Counted from the stretch's first letter, positions 1 to 6,332 are shown. The stretch: 6,332 nt of DNA from Chromatiales bacterium (GCA_031285245.1 JAITWN010000040.1:1-6332); one strand, 5' to 3'. Notes: generated from the letters alone by a model not told the origin. Translations and numbers: made by a program.

Positions 1-1390
1 GCCGACGGCTGATCCAGCACGCGTCACGCAGGAGATCGAAGATATTATCGGCATCGAGGCGCGTGATGCGGTGCCGGTCAGTGCGAAGACGGGTCTTGGT
101 GTGCCGGAGTTGCTCGATGCGCTGGTGAAACGCATTCCACCGCCGCAGGGTGAAGTTGCTGGCCCGCTGCGCGCACTGATCATCGACTCCTGGTTCGACA
201 ATTATCTTGGCGTGGTATCGCTGGTGCGCGTTGTCGATGGTGAGCTTGGCGCTGGACGCAAGATTGCCGTGATGTCCAATGGCCGCAATCATCTCTGCAC
301 CAAGGTCGGCGTGTTCACGCCCAAACCCTTGGATACCGGCGTGCTGCGCACCGGCGAAGTCGGCTTTGTGATCGCTGGCATCAAAGACATCGACGGTGCA
401 CCGGTCGGCGATACCTTGACGCTCGCCGATCATCCCGCAAGCGAACCATTGCCTGGTTTCAAAGCCGTCAAACCGATGGTATTTGCGGGCCTGTTTCCGA
501 TTCGTGCCGATGACTACGAGGAACTGCGTGAAGCGCTAGGCAAGCTGCGTTTGAATGATGCGGCGCTCTTCTATGAGCCGGAGACGTCGCTCGCACTCGG
601 CTTTGGCTTTCGCTGCGGTTTCCTTGGCATGCTTCACATGGAAATCGTGCAGGAGCGTTTAGAACGCGAATACGATATGGACTTGATCACCACGGCGCCA
701 ACGGTGATCTATGAAGTCATGACCACCTCGGGTGAAGTGGTCGAAGTCGATAATCCTTCCAAGCTGCCTGATCCTGCGCGCCTGGCGGAGATTCGCGAGC
801 CGATCGTGCGCGCTGACATTCTAGTGCCGCAAGCGCATCTCGGTGCGGTGATCACGCTGTGCGAGGAGCGCCGCGGTTCGCAGAAAGAAATGCGCTATCA
901 CGGCAGCCAGGTCGTACTGACTTACGAATTGCCGATGAGCGAAATCGTCATGGATTTTCATGATCGACTGAAGTCGGTCAGTCGTGGCTATGCATCGTTT
1001 GATTACACTTTCGTGCGCTACCATGCGGCGGATCTGATCCGGCTTGATCTGTTGATCAACGGTGATCGCGTCGATGCGCTTTCCACCATCGTGCATCGTG
1101 AGCGCTCCACGTATCGCGGTAGAGAGCTCGCGGAAAAAATGCGCGAACTGATTCCGCGCCAGATGTTCGATGTGGCGATTCAGGCTGCCATCGGTTCGCA
1201 CGTCATCGCGCGCGAAACCGTCAAGGCGCTGCGCAAGAACGTCACCGCCAAGTGTTATGGTGGTGACATCACGCGCAAGCGCAAGTTGCTCGAAAAACAG
1301 AAAGAAGGAAAGAAGCGCATGAAGCAGATTGGTACGGTAGAAATACCGCAGGATGCGTTCCTCGCTGTCTTGCGGACGGGGAAGAAATGA
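1..1390 (+). CDS. lepA: Elongation factor 4 (LepA), 5'-truncated by window edge
   Basis: Ribosome-binding translational GTPase of the EF-G-like family. It is known as a back-translocase and as a factor in translation initiation and 30S maturation, acting in the cytosol or loosely at the membrane. The frame is open from base 2 and base 1 is the last base of the preceding codon. 462 residues are visible, starting just after where the NKIDL (G4) motif would end, so about 135 of the usual ~600 residues, including G1 to G4, lie upstream. Visible are the G5 motif SAKTG, the domain II segment IIDSWFDNYLGVVSL, the LepA block FGFRCGFLGMLHMEI, and the LepA-specific C-terminal domain with AKCYGGDITRKRKLL and KQKEGKKRMKQIG. 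The reading frame could also be opened at a GTG at base 71, but this lies inside the conserved domain and is not the true start. The stop overlaps the lepB start as ATGA. Identification is certain; only the N-terminus is missing. Confidence 0.98.
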   Translation, partial: PTADPARVTQEIEDIIGIEARDAVPVSAKTGLGVPELLDALVKRIPPPQGEVAGPLRALIIDSWFDNYLGVVSLVRVVDGELGAGRKIAVMSNGRNHLCTKVGVFTPKPLDTGVLRTGEVGFVIAGIKDIDGAPVGDTLTLADHPASEPLPGFKAVKPMVFAGLFPIRADDYEELREALGKLRLNDAALFYEPETSLALGFGFRCGFLGMLHMEIVQERLEREYDMDLITTAPTVIYEVMTTSGEVVEVDNPSKLPDPARLAEIREPIVRADILVPQAHLGAVITLCEERRGSQKEMRYHGSQVVLTYELPMSEIVMDFHDRLKSVSRGYASFDYTFVRYHAADLIRLDLLINGDRVDALSTIVHRERSTYRGRELAEKMRELIPRQMFDVAIQAAIGSHVIARETVKALRKNVTAKCYGGDITRKRKLLEKQKEGKKRMKQIGTVEIPQDAFLAVLRTGKK

Positions 1391-2220
1391 TGGGCTTTGA
1401 TTTTCAGGCGGGCATGGTGCTTGCGCTGCTGGTGACGGGCGTGATCTGGGCGGTTGATCATTGGCGTTTGCGCCCGCGGCGCGAACTTGCTGCTGCGCAG
1501 TTGCTCAAAGCCGAAGGCGAGGGCGCTGATCCGGCGCGGCTTGCCGCGCTGCGCAAGCAGCCGGTGTTGGTCGAATACGCGCGCTCGTTTTTCCCCATCA
1601 TCCTCGCGGTGCTGGCACTACGCTCTTTCGTGCTTGAGCCGTTTCGCATTCCTTCAGGCTCGATGATGCCAACGCTGCTCGCCGGCGATTTCATCGTCGT
1701 CAATAAATTCAGCTACGGCTTGCGACTACCGGTGACCGACACCAAGATCCTCAGCGTGGGTAGCCCCCAGCGTGGCGATATCATGGTGTTTCGTTACCCG
1801 GGTGATCCGTCTGTTGACTACATCAAGCGCGTCATCGGCTTGCCCGGGGATCGCATTCGCTACGAAAACAAGACGCTCTATATCAACGGTGAAAAGGCTG
1901 AGCAGCAGTATCTTGGCGAATACACCGGTGTGGGTGCGGGTCTTGGCATGAGCGGTGCGTCACTGCGTACTGAACAGCTTGGTGACGTCAAGCATGAGAT
2001 TCTGGTGCAGACCCGGCACCGTATTGCCGAGGGCGAGTGGATCGTGCCAGATGGTTTTTATTTCGCGATGGGGGACAATCGCGACAACAGCAACGACAGC
2101 CGCTTCTGGGGCGCAGTGCCTGAGAGCAACCTGGTTGGGCGAGCGTTTATGATCTGGATGAGCTGGGATTCAGCCAGCAGCAGCGTGAACTGGAGCCGGA
2201 TCGGTACCCGGCTGGATTGA
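1387..2220 (+). CDS. lepB: Signal peptidase I
   Basis: Inner-membrane serine protease (family S26) that removes signal peptides from Sec- and Tat-exported proteins on the periplasmic side. It has 277 residues. A first membrane helix lies at about residues 8-24, followed by a basic, charged cytoplasmic loop (about 26-58) and a second helix (about 66-84). The catalytic region then starts with IPSGSMMPTL, where Ser92 is the nucleophile. The general-base lysine is Lys147 in DYIKRVIGLPGD. Box E, MGDNRDNSNDSRFWG, lies near residues 228-242. All catalytic elements are intact. The start ATG overlaps the lepA stop (ATGA) and a second ATG follows directly at 1390. The purine-rich GGGGAAG at 1378-1384 serves either one, with better spacing to 1390. 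Placement directly after lepA is the usual proteobacterial arrangement and implies translational coupling. Confidence 0.97.
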   Translation: MMGFDFQAGMVLALLVTGVIWAVDHWRLRPRRELAAAQLLKAEGEGADPARLAALRKQPVLVEYARSFFPIILAVLALRSFVLEPFRIPSGSMMPTLLAGDFIVVNKFSYGLRLPVTDTKILSVGSPQRGDIMVFRYPGDPSVDYIKRVIGLPGDRIRYENKTLYINGEKAEQQYLGEYTGVGAGLGMSGASLRTEQLGDVKHEILVQTRHRIAEGEWIVPDGFYFAMGDNRDNSNDSRFWGAVPESNLVGRAFMIWMSWDSASSSVNWSRIGTRLD

Positions 2221-2237
2221 AGCGGAGACGAGGCGTG

Positions 2238-2609
2238 ATGCGATACCCAGCCAAACAAAAGGGCATAACATTCATCGGTCTGCTCATGGTGGCAGCGCTG
2301 GTGGGTTTCTTTGCTTACATCGGCATGAAGCTGGTGCCGATTTATATCGAAAATTACGGCGTGAAAGCGGCGCTTAAAGCGCTGTCGGAAGAAGATACGC
2401 AAGACGTCAGCACTAGCGAGTTGCGCAGCCGCGTGATGAAGCGCCTCAGCGTAAACAACGTCGAGGGTGTAAAGCCTGAGAACGTGGACGTCAAAGCCAT
2501 GGGCAGATCGCGCGTGGTGTCGGTGAACTACGAAGTGCGCTCGCGTTTCTTCGATAAGATCTATCTGCTGGCGGTGTTCAGCGAAAGCACGGTGCTGACA
2601 GAGAATTGA
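2238..2609 (+). CDS. DUF4845 family protein with prepilin-like N-terminus
   Basis: Small protein of 123 residues from the lepB-rnc interval, a position where many beta- and gammaproteobacteria carry a DUF4845 protein. Its function is not known. The N-terminus reads KQKGITFIGLLMVAALVGFF: a short basic leader, a glycine, then a single hydrophobic helix. This resembles class III prepilin signals (cleavage after Gly, N-methylated mature residue), but the usual glutamate at mature position 5 is glycine here. The rest is a soluble domain with the family-like segment MKLVPIYIENY after the helix, probably periplasmic. I chose ATG 2238, preceded by GGAG (2224-2227) and GAGG (2230-2233). An in-frame TTG at 2217 overlapping the lepB stop would add seven mostly basic residues and is less likely. 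The stop overlaps the rnc start. It could be a minor-pilin-like or simple membrane-anchored protein; the sequence does not decide. Confidence 0.85.
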   Translation: MRYPAKQKGITFIGLLMVAALVGFFAYIGMKLVPIYIENYGVKAALKALSEEDTQDVSTSELRSRVMKRLSVNNVEGVKPENVDVKAMGRSRVVSVNYEVRSRFFDKIYLLAVFSESTVLTEN

Positions 2610-3298
2610 AGTCCTCGCTGACTAGACTGTGCGCTCGATTGGGCTATGTGTTCCTTCAGCCAGAAGCGCTGGAGATTGCACTGACTCATCGTAGCTACGG
2701 CAGTCCCAACAATGAGCGTCTGGAGTTTCTCGGCGATTCGGTGCTGAGTGTGATCGTCTCCGAAGCGCTCTACCTCATGTTCCCAGCGAGCGATGAAGGC
2801 ACCATGAGCCGGCTGCGTGCGAGCTTGGTCAATGGTGAAACGCTTGCGATCATTGCGCGCCGCCTTGCTCTCGGTGATGAACTGCGGCTCGGCCCGGGCG
2901 AACTCAAAAGCGGTGGCTTTCGCCGTGATTCCATCCTTGCCGGAGCACTTGAAGCCGTGATCGGGGCGATTTACCTCGAAGGTGGTTTCGAAGCAGTGCG
3001 CGGCATGGTTATGGCGATTTTTCAGCCGGAATTCGCCAACGTCTCTGCCATGGGCCTCAGCAAAGATCCGAAAACGCAGCTTCAGGAATATCTACAGGCG
3101 CGGCGCTTGCCTTTGCCCGAGTACAGCGTCAAAGCGGTGGAAGGTCGTGACCACGATCAGCGCTTTTATGTCGAGTGCCGCGTCAGTGGTTTGCAGGCGA
3201 TGGTAGCGGGCGAGGGTGGCAGTCGGCGCAAGGCCGAACAGGATGCCGCGGCGAATGCGCTGCGTATGCTGCAAAAACGCGGAGAAAATGATGCGTAG
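2606..3298 (+). CDS. rnc: Ribonuclease III
   Basis: Cytosolic double-strand-specific endoribonuclease that processes rRNA precursors and structured mRNAs. It has 230 residues, normal for the family. The nuclease domain (about 1-145) has the signature NERLEFLGDS (36-45) with Glu40 and Asp44, then Glu64 in DEGTMSRLRASLV and Glu99 in GPGELKSGGFRRDSI. The double-stranded RNA binding domain (about 154-225) begins DPKTQLQEYLQ and ends in SRRKAEQDAAANAL. Oddity: the segment normally read as ILAD-xxE is ILAGALE here, so the metal-binding aspartate (E. coli Asp114, Aquifex Asp107) is Gly113 (codon GGA, 2942-2944), while the partner Glu116 is kept. The start is a TTG overlapping the stop of the upstream gene (TTGA). 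No good ribosome binding site is seen, so expression probably relies on coupling. The N-terminus from this TTG (SLTRLCARLGYVF) matches the family well. The 3' end overlaps era. Confidence 0.97.
   Translation: MKSSLTRLCARLGYVFLQPEALEIALTHRSYGSPNNERLEFLGDSVLSVIVSEALYLMFPASDEGTMSRLRASLVNGETLAIIARRLALGDELRLGPGELKSGGFRRDSILAGALEAVIGAIYLEGGFEAVRGMVMAIFQPEFANVSAMGLSKDPKTQLQEYLQARRLPLPEYSVKAVEGRDHDQRFYVECRVSGLQAMVAGEGGSRRKAEQDAAANALRMLQKRGENDA
3281..3284 (+). promoter_or_regulatory. Ribosome binding site deciding the era start
   Basis: GGAG within the last codons of rnc. Spacing is three bases to ATG 3288 and six to ATG 3291, so it favours the second of the two adjacent start codons. Confidence 0.6.
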
Positions 3299-4172
3299 TG
3301 GTTATATCGCGATTGTCGGCCGTCCCAATGTGGGCAAGTCCACGCTGCTCAACCGACTCGTTGGTCAGAAGATCAGCATTACCTCACCCAAGCCGCAGAC
3401 TACGCGTCATCGCATTCTTGGCATCAGCAGCAAGCCGGATGCTCAGTTGGTATACATCGACACGCCGGGTCTGCATCGCGGCGGCAAACGCATCATGAAT
3501 CAAGTCATGAATCGTGCGGCCTCCGGCGTGCTTGATGAGGCCGATGTGGTAGTGTTCGTGGTTGAGGCGCCGGTGTGGAAAGAAGAGGACGAGCACGTCC
3601 TCAATCTGCTCAAGGCGACAAGCGTGCCGATCGTGCTCGCGATCAACAAAGTCGATCGCCTGGAAGACAAAGCGCGTCTGCTGCCTTATATCGAAGAGCT
3701 GCGCGGACGTCATGATTTCGCAGCGATGGTGCCGATTTCCGCCGTCAAGGGTACGCAGGTGACGGAGCTCGAAGACGTCCTCACTGGTCTCTTGCCTGAA
3801 GCGCCGGCGCTTTTCCCTGAAGATCAGGTCACCGATCGCAGCGAGCGTTTTCTCGCCGCCGAGCTGGTGCGCGAACAACTCATGCGCAAGCTCGGGCAGG
3901 AAGTGCCTTATGCGATCGCGGTGCAGATCGAAAATTACAAAGAAGAAGCGGGACTGATCAGCATCGCAGCGCTGATTTGGGTCGAGCGCGAAGGACACAA
4001 GGCGATCGTGATCGGGCGTGGCGGCAGCATGCTCAAGCAGGTCGGCAGCGATGCGCGTAAAGCCCTCGAACACATGCTCGGCACCAAGGTTTTTCTCCAG
4101 CTCTGGGTCAAGGTCAAAGAGAATTGGTCTGACGATGAACGCGCGCTGCGCGGCCTTGGCTACGAGGAATAG
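3291..4172 (+). CDS. era: GTPase Era
   Basis: Essential GTPase that binds the 3' end of 16S rRNA and promotes 30S subunit assembly. It has 293 residues, the usual length. The GTPase domain shows G1 GRPNVGKST (10-18), the switch region PKPQTTRHR (G2), G3 DTPG (57-60), G4 NKVD (119-122) and G5 ISA (149-151). The C-terminal KH RNA-binding domain includes IENYKEEAGLISI, the GxxG-type loop IGRGGS (about 241-246) and LWVKVKENW near the end. All motifs are intact. Two adjacent ATG codons (3288 and 3291) are possible. GGAG at 3281-3284 lies six bases from 3291 but only three from 3288, so I chose 3291. The gene begins inside the end of rnc in another frame, so the two are coupled, as in E. coli where RNase III and Era act on the same ribosomal RNA. 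Confidence 0.98.
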   Translation: MRSGYIAIVGRPNVGKSTLLNRLVGQKISITSPKPQTTRHRILGISSKPDAQLVYIDTPGLHRGGKRIMNQVMNRAASGVLDEADVVVFVVEAPVWKEEDEHVLNLLKATSVPIVLAINKVDRLEDKARLLPYIEELRGRHDFAAMVPISAVKGTQVTELEDVLTGLLPEAPALFPEDQVTDRSERFLAAELVREQLMRKLGQEVPYAIAVQIENYKEEAGLISIAALIWVEREGHKAIVIGRGGSMLKQVGSDARKALEHMLGTKVFLQLWVKVKENWSDDERALRGLGYEE

Positions 4173-4184
4173 GGGAGTCGCGCC

Positions 4185-4931
4185 ATGCGCGTGATGCTCG
4201 AACCCGTCTATGTACTGCACCGCCGGCCATGGCGCGACAGCAGTCTGATTCTCGAAGTGCTGAGCCTCAGTCATGGCCGTTGCGCTCTGATCGCACGCGG
4301 CGCGCGCCGGCCTAAATCCCGTTTGCATGGCATCTTGCAGCCGTTTGGTCCGCTGTTCGCGAGTTGGACGATGCGCGGTGAGCTCGGCGCGCTTGTTAGT
4401 GCAGAAGGGCGCGGCGGCCTTTGTTTGCAGGGGCGCGCGCTGATCAGCGGTTTTTATCTCAATGAGCTTTTGATCAAACTGCTCGCGCGCCATGATCCGC
4501 ATCCGCGCTTGTTTGCCGCCTACGAGCAGACTCTCGATGAGCTTGCCGCCTGCACGGGTGAAGGCAGCGAACGGCGCGAACAGCGCGCGCTACGCCTCTT
4601 TGAAAAAGTGCTGCTCGATGAAATCGGCTATGGACTGGTGCTCGATCGCGAAGCAGAGAGCGGCGAGCCGATCGCTGATGAGGCAGAGTATGATTATCAC
4701 CCCGAGCGCGGACCGGTGACAGCATGGGGCCGCGAGACGGCCGGGCGTGGTTTGCGTTTGCGTGGCCGCAGCTTGATCGCGCTCGAGCGTGGCGAATTGG
4801 ATGATGCTGACGTGCTGCGCGAAGCGCGTGGTCTTATGCGTCTGGCGCTAGGAGTGTGTCTGGGCAATCGTCCGCTGCACAGTCGCGAGCTGCTGCGTTC
4901 AGTGGTGGCGGTTACCGCAGATGAAACTTGA
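4185..4931 (+). CDS. recO: DNA repair protein RecO
   Basis: Recombination mediator of the RecF pathway. With RecR it loads RecA onto SSB-coated single-stranded DNA and anneals strands during gap repair. It has 248 residues, typical. The N-terminal OB fold covers about residues 1-80, with VYVLHRRPWRDSSLILEVL and the basic GARRPKSR. The helical C-terminal domain includes FYLNELLIKLLARHDPHP (90-107), LRLFEKVLLDEIGYGL (136-151) and LGNRPLHSRELLRSV (226-240), all recognisable from proteobacterial RecO. The four cysteines are scattered and do not form the four-cysteine zinc cluster of some other RecO proteins. The start ATG 4185 is preceded by AGGGGAG (4171-4177), which begins inside the era stop codon, with a seven-base spacer. 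The gap to era is 12 bases. The protein family diverges fast, so identification rests on these motifs plus conserved gene order. Confidence 0.95.
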   Translation: MRVMLEPVYVLHRRPWRDSSLILEVLSLSHGRCALIARGARRPKSRLHGILQPFGPLFASWTMRGELGALVSAEGRGGLCLQGRALISGFYLNELLIKLLARHDPHPRLFAAYEQTLDELAACTGEGSERREQRALRLFEKVLLDEIGYGLVLDREAESGEPIADEAEYDYHPERGPVTAWGRETAGRGLRLRGRSLIALERGELDDADVLREARGLMRLALGVCLGNRPLHSRELLRSVVAVTADET

Positions 4932-4957
4932 ACTGAAAATTTAAAGCCGAGAGTTTT

Positions 4958-4970
4958 AAGGAAGAAGGAG
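4958..4970 (+). promoter_or_regulatory. Double ribosome binding site before pdxJ
   Basis: AAGGAAGAAGGAG holds two overlapping Shine-Dalgarno-like cores. The first (4958-4962) is nine bases from ATG 4972; the second (4965-4970) is seven bases from ATG 4978. Both starts could be used; the second gives the family-typical N-terminus. Confidence 0.6.
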
Positions 4971-4977
4971 AATGAAC

Positions 4978-5709
4978 ATGACGGATATCCTGCTCGGTGT
5001 GAATATCGATCACATTGCGACGCTGCGCCAGGCGCGGTTGACCGGCTATCCCGATCCCGTGCAGGCGGCGCTCGAAGCCGAACAAGCGGGCGCCGATGGC
5101 ATCACGCTGCATCTGCGCGAAGATCGGCGCCACATCCAGGAGCGCGATGTCGAATTACTGCGCAGCATTTTGCAGACACGCATGAATCTTGAAATGGCGG
5201 TCACCGAAGAGATGATCACTTTCGCTGAACGCATTCGTCCGCACGCCTGCTGCCTGGTGCCTGAGCGTCGTGAAGAGCTGACCACCGAAGGTGGGCTTGA
5301 TGTCGTCGGTCAGGAAGAACGCATTCGCGTTGCTTGCCAGCGCCTCGCTGCCGCTGGCTGTGAAGTGTCGCTCTTTATCGATGCCGAGCGCGCGCAGCTT
5401 GAAGCTGCCGTGCGCGTCGGCGCGCCAGTCGTTGAGATTCACACCGGCCATTTTGCCGAGGCTTGGGATACCGCGCAGATCGAGCAGAAGTTGCAGGCCG
5501 TGCGCGAGGCTGTGCGCACCGGCATCGGCATGGGACTACAAGTCAACGCGGGTCATGGCTTGAACTACCACAATGTCAAAGCCATCGCATCGATTCCCGG
5601 CGTGCGCGAGCTCAATATCGGCCATTCCATCGTCGCACGCGCGGTGTTCGTCGGTTTTCAAGAAGCAGTGCGTGAAATGAAGCGTTTGATGATCGAGGCG
5701 CGGCTTTGA
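4978..5709 (+). CDS. pdxJ: Pyridoxine 5'-phosphate synthase
   Basis: Last ring-forming enzyme of DXP-dependent vitamin B6 synthesis. It condenses 1-deoxy-D-xylulose 5-phosphate with 3-amino-2-oxopropyl phosphate to give pyridoxine 5'-phosphate in the cytosol. It is a TIM-barrel protein of 243 residues, the same length as E. coli PdxJ as I recall it. Visible motifs are LLGVNIDHIATLRQAR (5-20), HLREDRRHI (45-53, His45), NLEMAVTEEM (70-79, Glu72), VEIHTGHFAEAW, and QVNAGHGLNYHNVKAI with His193. His45, Glu72 and His193 match the catalytic residues of the family. The start at 4978 sits seven bases after AAGGAG (4965-4970). An in-frame ATG at 4972 is possible and would add two residues. The 46-base gap to recO is the longest inside the operon. 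The stop overlaps the acpS start as TTGA. Confidence 0.98.
   Translation: MTDILLGVNIDHIATLRQARLTGYPDPVQAALEAEQAGADGITLHLREDRRHIQERDVELLRSILQTRMNLEMAVTEEMITFAERIRPHACCLVPERREELTTEGGLDVVGQEERIRVACQRLAAAGCEVSLFIDAERAQLEAAVRVGAPVVEIHTGHFAEAWDTAQIEQKLQAVREAVRTGIGMGLQVNAGHGLNYHNVKAIASIPGVRELNIGHSIVARAVFVGFQEAVREMKRLMIEARL
5695..5698 (+). promoter_or_regulatory. Ribosome binding site supporting the acpS TTG start
   Basis: GAGG inside the end of pdxJ, seven bases before TTG 5706. It supports initiation at this rare start codon together with coupling to pdxJ termination. Confidence 0.55.
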
Positions 5710-6089
5710 CCATTCACGGTATCGGTACCGACATCGTGCGCATCGCACGCATGGAGGAAGACCTGCGTCGTTACGGTGAACGCTTCGCCGAGCGCATCCT
5801 CGCGCATTCAGAGCTTGAGGAATATCGCGCGAGCCGTATGCCTGGTCGCTTTCTCGCCAAACGTTTTGCTGCCAAAGAAGCCGCAGTAAAAGCACTCGGC
5901 ACTGGTTTTAGCCAAGGCGTCAGCCTGCACGATGTCGCTGTCGCCCATGAATCCGGCGGCAGGCCCTATCTGATCTACGACGGTAACGCGAGCCGCTTGT
6001 GCCGCGAATACGGCATCACGGTAAGTCACCTCAGCATTGCGGATGAAGCAGAGTATGCCGTGGCATTCGTTACGTTGATGAACGGATGA
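5706..6089 (+). CDS. acpS: Holo-[acyl-carrier-protein] synthase
   Basis: Phosphopantetheinyl transferase that moves 4'-phosphopantetheine from coenzyme A to the conserved serine of apo-acyl carrier protein, activating fatty acid synthesis; active as a trimer in the cytosol. It has 127 residues, normal size. Motifs are GIGTDIVRI (5-13) with metal-binding Asp9, RFLAKRFAAKEAAVKALGTG (48-67) with Glu58, and the C-terminal strand pair HLSIADEAEYAVAFV. The metal-binding residues match the E. coli numbering exactly. The start is TTG 5706, overlapping the pdxJ stop (TTGA). GAGG at 5695-5698 lies seven bases upstream, and no ATG or GTG is available close enough to keep the family N-terminus, so the TTG is well supported. 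It is the last recognisable gene of the operon. Its own stop overlaps a short downstream ATG frame. Confidence 0.97.
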   Translation: MTIHGIGTDIVRIARMEEDLRRYGERFAERILAHSELEEYRASRMPGRFLAKRFAAKEAAVKALGTGFSQGVSLHDVAVAHESGGRPYLIYDGNASRLCREYGITVSHLSIADEAEYAVAFVTLMNG

Positions 6090-6187
6090 GCTACGGTTTT
6101 CTTGCCGCGGCTGCGCTGTATGGCGCGTTCATGATGCTGGAAACGAATCTTGGGAAAACGAAAAGGCCAGCACGAAGCTGGCCTTGA
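6086..6187 (+). CDS. Possible 33-codon small protein or truncated gene start
   Basis: An ATG overlaps the acpS stop (ATGA) and opens a 33-residue frame ending at TGA 6185-6187. The first half is hydrophobic (MSYGFLAAAALYGAFMMLE), like a short membrane segment, and the end is basic (GKTKRPARSWP). The coupled start is the main argument for translation; such overlaps are common in this operon. Against it, the last nine codons run through the terminator-like hairpin at 6163-6185, and the frame stops exactly where sequence character changes. It may be a real small membrane protein, the start of a gene cut off at the junction, or chance. I recognise no family. Confidence 0.3.
   Translation: MSYGFLAAAALYGAFMMLETNLGKTKRPARSWP
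6154..6185 (-). terminator. Terminator-like hairpin, best read on the minus strand
   Basis: A perfect 9-bp inverted repeat, AAGGCCAGC at 6163-6171 and GCTGGCCTT at 6177-6185, encloses a five-base loop. On the minus strand the stem is followed by TTTTCGTTTT, an adequate U-rich tail, so it works as an intrinsic terminator for transcription coming from the right. On the plus strand, where it would end the operon, the stem is followed only by TT and then GACGAG, so the U-tract is nearly absent. Bidirectional terminators normally have T-runs on both sides, which suggests the right-hand tail was lost at the junction. Confidence 0.6.
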
Positions 6188-6188
6188 C

Positions 6189-6249
<61 letters not shown>

Positions 6250-6332
6250 TATTAAGTGCAAAGGTAAGTAATAACTTTTTATTTTTTGTATTAATTTTTA
6301 GTAAAGAAACAACTTAACATTTTTTTAGCCAA
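6250..6332. other. AT-rich tail of foreign composition
   Basis: Directly after the tRNA fragment the base composition collapses: by hand count 16 of the 82 bases from 6251 to 6332 are G or C, against a clearly GC-rich operon to the left. It has T-runs (around 6275-6287 and 6320-6326) but no hairpin, start with ribosome site, or reading frame that I can support. It looks like intergenic DNA of an AT-rich genome or of a mobile element end. Confidence 0.6.

Noticed and set aside
821..1201. Minus-strand open frame within lepA
   Set aside because: Shadow of highly conserved LepA coding sequence; no independent support.
2217..2237. TTG start for the DUF4845 protein overlapping the lepB stop
   Set aside because: It would add seven mostly basic residues. 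ATG 2238 has GGAG and GAGG upstream and gives the family-typical N-terminus.
3384..4502. Long minus-strand open frame of 372 codons opposite era and recO
   Set aside because: It is the antisense of two well-identified genes, and its protein is rich in His, Arg, Ala and Asp as expected from reverse reading of GC-rich codons. It has no recognisable motif.
4928..4977. Possible internal promoter in the recO-pdxJ gap
   Set aside because: TTGAAC at 4928-4933 resembles a -35 box, but no good -10 hexamer lies 16-18 bases further on. The gap is explained by the pdxJ ribosome binding sites.

Overview
The window is a compact, all-plus-strand housekeeping operon from a moderately GC-rich proteobacterium, most likely a gammaproteobacterium. 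This rests on gene order and protein similarity. The order lepA-lepB-(DUF4845)-rnc-era-recO-pdxJ-acpS is the classic gammaproteobacterial arrangement: Escherichia has it without the DUF4845 gene, and pseudomonads and many betaproteobacteria have it with that gene. The translated proteins align closely and without gaps to remembered E. coli sequences, and PdxJ is even the same length. Species cannot be named from the sequence alone.

Layout. Bases 1-1390 hold the C-terminal three quarters of lepA (elongation factor 4); its 5' end lies outside the window. Then follow lepB (signal peptidase I), a small pilin-like DUF4845 protein, rnc (RNase III), era (ribosome-assembly GTPase), recO (recombination mediator), pdxJ (vitamin B6 synthesis) and acpS (holo-ACP synthase), ending at 6089. 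Junctions are very tight: stop/start overlaps of the ATGA or TTGA type at lepA/lepB, DUF4845/rnc and pdxJ/acpS, an 8-11 base overlap at rnc/era, a 12-base gap at era/recO and about 46 bases at recO/pdxJ. This points to one translationally coupled transcript. The genes link translation quality and ribosome maturation (LepA, RNase III, Era), protein export (LepB), DNA repair (RecO) and cofactor supply (PdxJ, AcpS).

The last 243 bases are different. After acpS come a possible 33-codon reading frame, a strong 9-bp hairpin that looks like a terminator, a tRNA-fMet lacking its 5' acceptor strand and the 5' half of its D-stem, and then 82 bases with only about 20% G+C up to the window edge. This abrupt change is either the scar of a tRNA-associated insertion or rearrangement, or an assembly chimera joined at a conserved tRNA.

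I see no new defence or mobile system in the window. The points worth a second look are the truncated initiator tRNA with its composition break, and an RNase III in which a normally invariant metal-binding aspartate is glycine.
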